A stretch of 64,000 bases of DNA from Macrobrachium rosenbergii (taxonomy: Eukaryota; Arthropoda; Malacostraca; Decapoda; Palaemonidae), in assembly GCF_040412425.1 (NCBI RefSeq), contig NC_089749.1:32669813-32733812 (forward strand), written 5' to 3'. Of the stretch, positions 51,951-64,000 are shown piece by piece. The notes under the pieces were generated by a model that was not told where the DNA came from, made no database searches, and saw only the letters and a list, made by a program, of their open reading frames with translations. Position numbers and translations under genes: made by a program. Positions within the stretch are counted from its first letter, which is position 1. Each line of letters opens with the position of its first letter.

Positions 51951-53867
51951 ATTTGAACTTTTTTACAGGATTTGAACTTTTACTAGGCCTCGATCATTTT
52001 TTTTTTTGTCTATGCTTCTGTGAAATTCGATTGTATCCCCATATGGTGTATGAAGATGGATTTCCACTTTTATTTTGAATTCATGAGCTGCCTTTTTCCA
52101 TCAATATCTTTTTGCATTATACTTACTGCGTGTTTGTTAGGTAAAATATTTTTTCCTGATGTCTTCCTTTTGCAACGGTTTATTGATTTGTTTCATTTTT
52201 TTCAAAGGTATTTGTCACTATTTCCAATTTTGTCTGTCTTTATTTAGTTGAATTTTGAGGCAACTTTTCTTATAGTAAAGTAAATTTTTAGGTAATTAAT
52301 TCGTTAAAATCTTTTGTTGCAGTCATTACTTGCGCGCGCGCGTGTGTATTGCATTGTGTATGAGAACAGGAATAAATCACGAGGACATCTTTTTCGAAAT
52401 AATCTTGGAAACATGTCAGAATTATTGATTAAGCTATTTATAATGCAACTGCATCACTGTTCATACATGCCGCTGAAGTATTTGAAATACGTTGCTATTG
52501 TAATATATTAAGTGTTTAGGTATGTATGACGTCATCATCCACTGGCTGTGTCTATGCCATCTAAATGTGATGGTCTTTTTTTCCCGAAAATATTAATGAT
52601 TGTAGCATTGTTTTTTTTTATTTATTCGAATTTTTATTATTAATGATTGAACGTATTTGATGATTGTTGTATTATTTTGTTTTATTTATTCGAATTTTTT
52701 TTTTACTGACGGGCAAATGCTAAACTGATTGATGGAATTAACTAAGACATGCATAATTATTTTCGGTGGCTACAAAAAAATGTGTTTTTTTTTTATTCAC
52801 TAACCAGAATTGGCTGATAAAAATTGTTGAGAAGGTGCCAGGGTTCAGTACCTAGTGGGATGAAATATCTGTTAGGAGTCTTGAGGCCAAAGAAAATAAC
52901 TGGTGATACAAGGAGACCTTTGTCTCTTCGATATGGTTGTTGATCTTTCAGAGTGCTTTTGGGCTTCAGTAAGGTTTTCTGATTATAGTTTGTTCGGGGT
53001 GCGTATATATGCAGGTATGTATGTGTGTATGTCTTATGTAAAATTTACACATATTACTGCTCCAGAACCACTGGAGAAGTTTCAGCAACTGAACTTGAGT
53101 AAAGGGGATTCCAGTTTGTTCAGATGGGGCTCAGTCCCCCTTCCAGTGGACAACGGTCAAGGCAATAAAGTTAGGATGAGGTTATTTAAGAATCTGTGGA
53201 ACTACTGAGCCAGAAATGACAAAACCTACGGAAAGTCCTTATGTAGTAAACATCCAGCATTTGCAAACCGTGGCGTGGGACAGGATGGGGCAACAATAGG
53301 GGTCCAAAGGTTTACACTAAAATATGGGGAAAGGTTGTAAAAAATCTTTCCAAGAACAACAGATGAACATTTTATTAACGTAATATTCAGTTATCCTACT
53401 GTTTTGAAGATTCGAGTTATGAGTGGAGGGTTAAGGTAATTTCCACTACCGTTGTCCATACTCTTAGTATTAAGGCGTATCGGGGGAAAAGTCTCAATCA
53501 TGTACTTGCAATTGCTGCAAGGTGGCTTGGGTAAGCAGCGTTGTCAATGCGTCTGATGTTTCTTTTAAATTCCTGACACAGGGAACAAGGACAAGAACAC
53601 CAGCTGAAATGAGACGTGGATCTTAAAAGAAATACGACTAATTTTATGGCAAAAACGCTGAAGACGAAGGATCTGTCGATCTTTGCAGAGTGGGAGATTT
53701 TATGTCGGAGAGGATTTACGATATATTTCTGTAATAAAATTTAGCTGTTGTCTTTGCATATATATGACCTTCCGGAATTCTACAGGAGTTTTGGAAAAGT
53801 GGCTTCTAGAAGCTCCTTTCACGCCCACTTATCTAGTAATGTAATATGAGAAAGAAATTCTTTCATA
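51951..53867. other. unannotated DNA
   Basis: Holds a ~64 bp degenerate tandem pair at about 52588-52700 sharing TTTATTCGAATTTTT. The 101-codon frame at 52903-53208 has no recognisable family features. Confidence 0.5.
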
Positions 53868-54000
53868 CGGCCGATTATTTTTTTATATGACTATGTCGTT
53901 AGACCACACAATTTTATAGCTAGGGTTCATAAATTTTGTATTTAAGTCTACAATGCAGGGTGATATTGAATTATTAAATTACACACAAACACACATATAT

Positions 54001-54055
<55 letters not shown>

Positions 54056-54060
54056 CATAT

Positions 54061-54145
<85 letters not shown>

Positions 54146-54150
54146 TTTTT
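53868..54150. repeat. diverged third copy of the 51.4 kb unit, with (TA)n
   Basis: GGCCGATT, ATTTTATAGCTAGGGTTCAT, AATGCAGGGTGATATTGAAT and then CA and TA runs follow the same order as 51413-51714. It lacks about 50 bases containing GA-rich sequence that the first copy has. TA blocks are at 54017-54050 and 54065-54124, followed by (TG)n. Confidence 0.7.
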
Positions 54151-54305
54151 TGGTGCCAGATTAAAGAATACCTTGACGCTTTCCAGTATATCAAACCCTA
54201 CCAATAAAAATTCTTCACTGGCTGAGAATTAAATTTTAAAACCGTCAGAATAAACCGCTTAACTGATATTTTAATGCCTACAAACGGACAAGTGACTCTT
54301 GAGAA

Positions 54306-55845
<1,540 letters not shown>

Positions 55846-55848
55846 TAT

Positions 55849-58505
<2,657 letters not shown>

Positions 58506-59604
58506 AACGTGGGTGTAAACCTAGCCACTGCGGGAAATGATTTTGAAATATTTTCTTAAGGAGTAAATGCAGGAAATCTTAACGTCTTACAAAGCATTTT
58601 ATGATTGACATAGGCTATGTTATGATATATAAATATATATTTTTATATGTTTTACTTATTTTTCCTTTCGTTCTGATTTTATGTTAAATTGTTGGTAGTT
58701 TTGTAAGAATTCATATTGAGAAATACAACGTGCATAATATAAAAAGATCTAATCTATGAATCTTTTATTCCCGAGGATAGAGGGTTGCTTTGTTTGTCTG
58801 TTTTTGTGTTCATGTATTTTAATATTCTATGAATATTCTCCAATTTAGTGTGGTACTTTATAAAATTTATTTCTGTAATTTGCTGGAAGAGAATTTAAGA
58901 CATGTTTTTGTAAGACGGATATTTAAGAATTTCGTAGATTTTATGCGTTATGAGGTTTGTGGTCAGTCTCGCGGAAGTTCGCCGGAAGGAGTTGAGAGAA
59001 GGAATTTGAGAATTTATTTTTGTCGAGCACATGGCCAGTAACTCATCCCAAGAAGACAATTGACCCCCAAAGTTTAAACAGATCTTTGATCTTTAGAAGT
59101 CTTTTGAGAAAATAGCAAATATTGTTCTCAAGAAAGGGAGAGAGAGTAGAGGGAAGGTTTGCGTTGGTAATAATTCGAAATTTGCTTTTACAGTATCAGA
59201 TATATAATTGTATAATTACATTTGCAAGTTTGATTTCCGTTGCTGGTTCCATCTAAAAAGGATGTCTCTTCCAAATACACGTGTGTGCGCGCGTGTGCAG
59301 CGTATTGCCTCTTAGATATTTTTTAAGTGTGCTTTTCTTACATTTGATAGATAATAGAATAAAAAGCTCTGCAAAGAAGTATACGAAAACCATGAATAAA
59401 TTATTGTGCAAATTACTATGCAGTAGACAGCCAGTCCTCGTTATGCAGGATGGGAAGGAGTGGAAGTGGAGCTTGAAGAGGCGATAGAGTATAGGAAATT
59501 TTATTGGAATAATTGATAAAGGAAGCAAACAGAGAATCCCTGGGCCCGCCTGAGGCCGCCTGAAATGAGACTTTCTCCATGAGATCAAGGAAAGAGTTCC
59601 AGAT
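58506..59604. other. unannotated DNA
   Basis: No recognised feature. Confidence 0.5.
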
Positions 59605-59605
59605 A

Positions 59606-59836
59606 GTAGCGAAGAAGTTAAGCATATCTTAGTTTAGCCAGACCACTGAGCTGGTTAACAGCTCTCCTAGGGCTGGCCCGAAGGATTAGATTTATTTTAC
59701 GTTGCTAAGAACCAACTGGTTACCTAGCAACGGGACCTACAGCTAGCTTATTGTGGAATCCGAACCACATTATGACGAGAAATGAATTTCTATCACCAGA
59801 AAAAAATTCCTCGAATTCTTCATTGGCCGCTCGAAG
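59606..59836 (-). mobile_element. tRNA-derived SINE, family A, copy 3
   Basis: Starts with AAGTTAAGCATATCTTAG and follows copy 1 closely through the GGTTACCTAGCAAC block to TTCTTCATTGGCCG. The tRNA-like head is cut or decayed just after that, with no B box. Confidence 0.78.
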
Positions 59837-60107
59837 AGGAACTCGACAACCAACCACCTTACGGCGGCGGAGAGAACGAAGGTCTAAAGGCAGTGTCACA
59901 GAAGAAACGAATCGCCTCCGATTCAAACTTGTTGAGAAGATACAAAGAAGAAGCAGCCATATACGAGAGGCCTATTCCATACAAGGGCTGATGAGATCAG
60001 TGTTAAGCTTAAGTAAATTAGATTAAGACAAGGACGTGCATTGATGTAAGACGCGTAATTTTCTAGTAACAGCGTATAGAATTTAATCTGATATTATTTC
60101 AAGACTA

Positions 60108-60195
60108 GTTCTGGGTAACATGCTAAAAGAAATAAGTGTTTGAATTTCATAGTTCTGGGTAACATGCTAAAAGAAATAAGTGTTTGAATTTCATA
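60108..60195. repeat. perfect tandem duplication, 44 bp unit
   Basis: Two identical units begin GTTCTGGGTAACATGC at 60108 and 60152, which implies a recent duplication. Confidence 0.95.
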
Positions 60196-60376
60196 CACAG
60201 AAAATGAAAATGGCTAAGTCACGTAATCGCCATTTGATGCACTCTCGCGATCAGAGTTGACAAAGAAATTAAGTGCAATTGATAGCAAAATGAACTTGAG
60301 GTGAAGTTAGAGCATATGTGTTAGATGATTCATAAAGAAAACTAATGATGAGATACAAGTTAGAACAGATATAATT

Positions 60377-60377
<1 letters not shown>

Positions 60378-60449
<72 letters not shown>
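60378..60449. repeat. (GA)n microsatellite
   Basis: About 70 bp of pure GA, one of the longest in the window. Confidence 0.96.
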
Positions 60450-60451
<2 letters not shown>

Positions 60452-60717
60452 AACTCGAATGAACCAAACCTATAAGTATACAAGTAGACATGCTAATGGA
60501 AACAGATGGTGTATTAAAAGGAAATACAGCAAATAAAAGAGAGGATAGGAAATAAAGCAAATATAGAGAAGTAAAGCTACACGTAGGTAATTGAAAAGCC
60601 GAACCCTGTGTCAGGTTGGCGAGTGACCCAAAAAGCGCACTTACTTGCGTTTGTATGTCTGACCGCGGAAATCGCAGTCGAATTTTTATGGAGGGGTGGG
60701 TCGTGCCTAAGGGAGTT

Positions 60718-60818
60718 CTTTAATGTTGAAGCTGCAACGGCATCTGGATGTCAACCACATATACAGTATATACATAAACACACACAGGCGCGCGCATACA
60801 CACACACACACATATATA
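60718..60818. repeat. short dispersed segment, family E, copy 1
   Basis: CTTTAATGTTGAAGCTGCAA, CGGCATCTGGATGTCAACCA and CATAAACACACAC. It recurs at 61024 and 61581. Confidence 0.85.
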
Positions 60819-60825
60819 TCGTACC

Positions 60826-60860
60826 CTGATGAGGTGTATCAGAAATACACGAGAGCGCTA
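60826..60860 (+). ncRNA. hammerhead-like motif, degenerate
   Basis: CTGATGAG (60826-60833) is followed by a perfect 6 bp stem, GTGTAT with ATACAC, around CAGAA, then GAGAGCGCTA where a hammerhead would have GAAA. The first core and stem II are convincing, but the second core is altered and stem I is not evident. Confidence 0.35.
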
Positions 60861-60939
60861 GATAGGTTCTGCTGCCTTTCATTAATTCCTACTGGCTCCG
60901 GATATACAATCTTCACGTGTTACTTGTGATGGTATAACA

Positions 60940-61022
<83 letters not shown>
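60940..61022. repeat. (TA)n microsatellite
   Basis: Pure TA ending at the second family E segment. Confidence 0.96.
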
Positions 61023-61023
<1 letters not shown>

Positions 61024-61025
<2 letters not shown>

Positions 61026-61092
61026 TTAATGTTGAAGCTGGAGCAGCATCTGGATATCAACCACATATATATACATAAACACACGCACATAC
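61024..61092. repeat. short dispersed segment, family E, copy 2
   Basis: CTTTAATGTTGAAGCTGGAG and ATATCAACCACATATATATA, then CATAAACACACGCACATA. It is flanked by (TA)n on both sides. Confidence 0.85.
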
Positions 61093-61094
61093 AT

Positions 61095-61322
<228 letters not shown>

Positions 61323-61359
61323 ATACAGCACGAAGGAGCGCGTGCTTGAGAATATCACT

Positions 61360-61495
61360 AAGTTCACGTCGGAAGGTGAGTGAAAACCGGGACTTTCGTA
61401 GTTTATTCTACATTTTCAAGTTCACGTAGAATAAACTACGAAAGTACTTGTCTTGTTCGAATTCCCGGTTTTCACTCATCTTCCGACGTGGACTT
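61360..61495. repeat. 136 bp fold-back hairpin between (TA)n arrays
   Basis: Outer arms 61360-61392 and 61463-61495 (AAGTTCACGTCGGAAGGTGA against its near complement) and inner arms 61393-61411 and 61426-61444 (CTTTCGTAGTTTATTCTAC, perfect) form a long hairpin. The right arm has 18 unpaired bases (61445-61462). Only a few mismatches occur. Confidence 0.9.
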
Positions 61496-61497
<2 letters not shown>

Positions 61498-61558
<61 letters not shown>

Positions 61559-61580
61559 ACACACACATACACACACACAT
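61498..61580. repeat. (TA)n(CA)n compound microsatellite
   Basis: TA to about 61555, then a CA/CATA run leading into the third family E segment. Confidence 0.95.
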
Positions 61581-61660
61581 CTTTATTGTTGGAGCTGGAA
61601 CGGCATCTGGATATCAACCACGTATACAGTATATGCATAAACACACACACACACACATAC
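61581..61660. repeat. short dispersed segment, family E, copy 3
   Basis: CTTTATTGTTGGAGCTGGAA, CGGCATCTGGATATCAACCA and CATAAACACACACAC. This copy is slightly more diverged than the other two at its start. Confidence 0.83.
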
Positions 61661-61695
61661 CGATACAAAGATATGTTACCAAATAGTGGTCTTTG

Positions 61696-61698
<3 letters not shown>

Positions 61699-61762
<64 letters not shown>
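61699..61762. repeat. (GA)n microsatellite
   Basis: Pure GA. Confidence 0.96.
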
Positions 61763-61764
<2 letters not shown>

Positions 61765-62789
61765 TTGGAGTTTGAACTTTACTCTTCTACTTGTATTTAT
61801 ATACAGTAATTCTTCTGAACTTCATGATCTGTCAGTTTTATAGCAAGGAGAAACAAATATTTTCTGCTGGATCTTTGTTTCAGTAGAGCTTTAGAAATGT
61901 TACTGATTACTTGTGTGTGATTTTACTTGTAAGTTTATTCAACTTAGCAATAGGTAAGTTTGTTTTTTGTTTACTCTTTATCAGTGACAGCCCAAGTCTC
62001 ATCTTTATTGGCTGGTAAATTGCCCAATTCATATATTTTCCAAATTACGTTTCCGTCGAATATAAGTTTTGTATGGGTTTCGTTGTTTCCGGATGGAAAT
62101 GGTGATGGCATATTTTCGTGGTATTCAGTTACAGGCAAGTCGACTACGTTCCGAGAAGAACTTTATATTTTTTTTTACAGCATTCCGTCCTACTTGAGTT
62201 GACGAAGTTTGGCACCTACACCTCCTGTGTGGGGGTTGGTGTTATGGGGGTAGGCCCCTTATCTGGTCTTTGTGTTTCGCGTAGGTCTTGGGGCCTTCAT
62301 TATCTCGCCCTGGATGTGGATCTGATAAAGACTAGTGGTTGTGTTTTACGTGGTTTTTAAGTTCTTGTTAACATTTTCCGGAAAAACTATAAATTGGAGA
62401 ATGTAAGGCAAATGTTCTCGTATCGTGGAATCGTAACTTGTGCACTGGACCAAGACATCCAACCTTATACTCTCTTCTGTCAGGAAGCGGCCTGCTAACC
62501 CGTGTAAAAAGATGAGGATAGTCGAAATTACATAAAACAGATATATGAGGATATATCGATTTCGTATTGCACCGATAGGAATATATCACTCGTGCAGCGC
62601 TCATAAATTTTGATTTAATATTAAAGTCAAATTCTCCACAGAAAATTGAACATATGCAGCATCTTCCTCTCTTTCTTCTCCGTCTTCTTTTCCTCCTTCC
62701 AGCGAGATTTAAGGAATAGCAAAATGCATCGCGTTTCTCCTGTCACCAAAGATGAAGGCGTTTTTGTGGAGACGGTACAAGACTGCAGG

Positions 62790-62858
<69 letters not shown>

Positions 62859-62980
62859 AGATTACTTTCAGAGAAGAAATATCAATGCCTTTAACAAGCA
62901 CATGGGGTCTGGGAAGAAACAATGCTTCAGAATTACTTATCCTCACAAAAGTATTATAAAACAAAATTGTAACCCATTAT

Positions 62981-62982
<2 letters not shown>
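61763..62982. other. unannotated DNA with a (CT)n tract
   Basis: (CT)n at about 62791-62855. Open frames here are under 85 codons except where they run through the repeat. Confidence 0.5.

Positions 62983-64000
<1,018 letters not shown>

Noticed and set aside
52903..53208. 101-codon open frame with mixed composition
   Set aside because: It is the least repeat-like frame, but it has no motif I recognise and no neighbouring gene structure. It is left unannotated.
60826..60860. An active hammerhead ribozyme
   Set aside because: The second core reads GAGA, not GAAA, and stem I is not convincing. It is kept only as a low-confidence motif.

Overview
This 64 kb window is gene-poor, AT-rich eukaryotic DNA. 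I found no host protein-coding gene and no convincing tRNA, rRNA or other structural RNA gene. Most long open frames are translations of dinucleotide repeats. The very dense long (TA)n and (CT/GA)n arrays, the Penelope-like elements, the tRNA-derived SINEs, and hairpin families that I recall from shrimp and crayfish sequence all suggest a decapod crustacean. That assignment is an inference and no gene in the window confirms it. By my rough count (TA)n arrays alone cover about 4 kb.

Layout. 1-6.5 kb: a SINE (family A), a hairpin-rich interspersed repeat (family B), and a composite tandem array of three ~0.8 kb units, each carrying a (CT)n tract. 6.5-20.7 kb: mostly featureless DNA with family B copies, a dead non-LTR retrotransposon (14.56-15.4 kb) and several degenerate minisatellites. 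20.7-24.4 kb: a 192 bp palindrome and a Penelope-like element (PLE) remnant whose terminus resembles a degenerate hammerhead ribozyme. 25.6-28.8 kb: a second SINE A, then two related PLE copies head to head, one with an open GIY-YIG endonuclease frame. 30.3-30.7 kb: a near-perfect 36 bp hairpin between (TA)n blocks. 32.4-35.3 kb: a tandem array with a ~340 bp unit that reverses orientation once, giving a 2.9 kb inverted array. A solitary relative at 58.2 kb has tRNA-like promoter boxes, so the array looks SINE-derived.

36.7-38.1 kb: a 1400 bp element with ~195 bp terminal inverted repeats and TA flanks. 42.3-43.9 kb: a family B copy and a degenerate non-LTR reverse transcriptase. 44.5-47.5 kb: long (TA)n arrays. 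48.7-50.3 kb: a minus-strand non-LTR remnant followed by a fifth family B copy. 51.4-54.4 kb: duplicated segments around (TA)n. 55.8-64 kb: dense (TA)n with nested PLE ends, hairpins, SINE copies and a thrice-repeated short segment.

The main biological content is therefore the structure of the repeats: retroelement remnants, fold-back sequences sitting in or beside (TA)n, and one SINE family apparently turned into an inverted satellite. No set of genes acts together here. Coordinates of repeats are read by eye and may be off by several bases.
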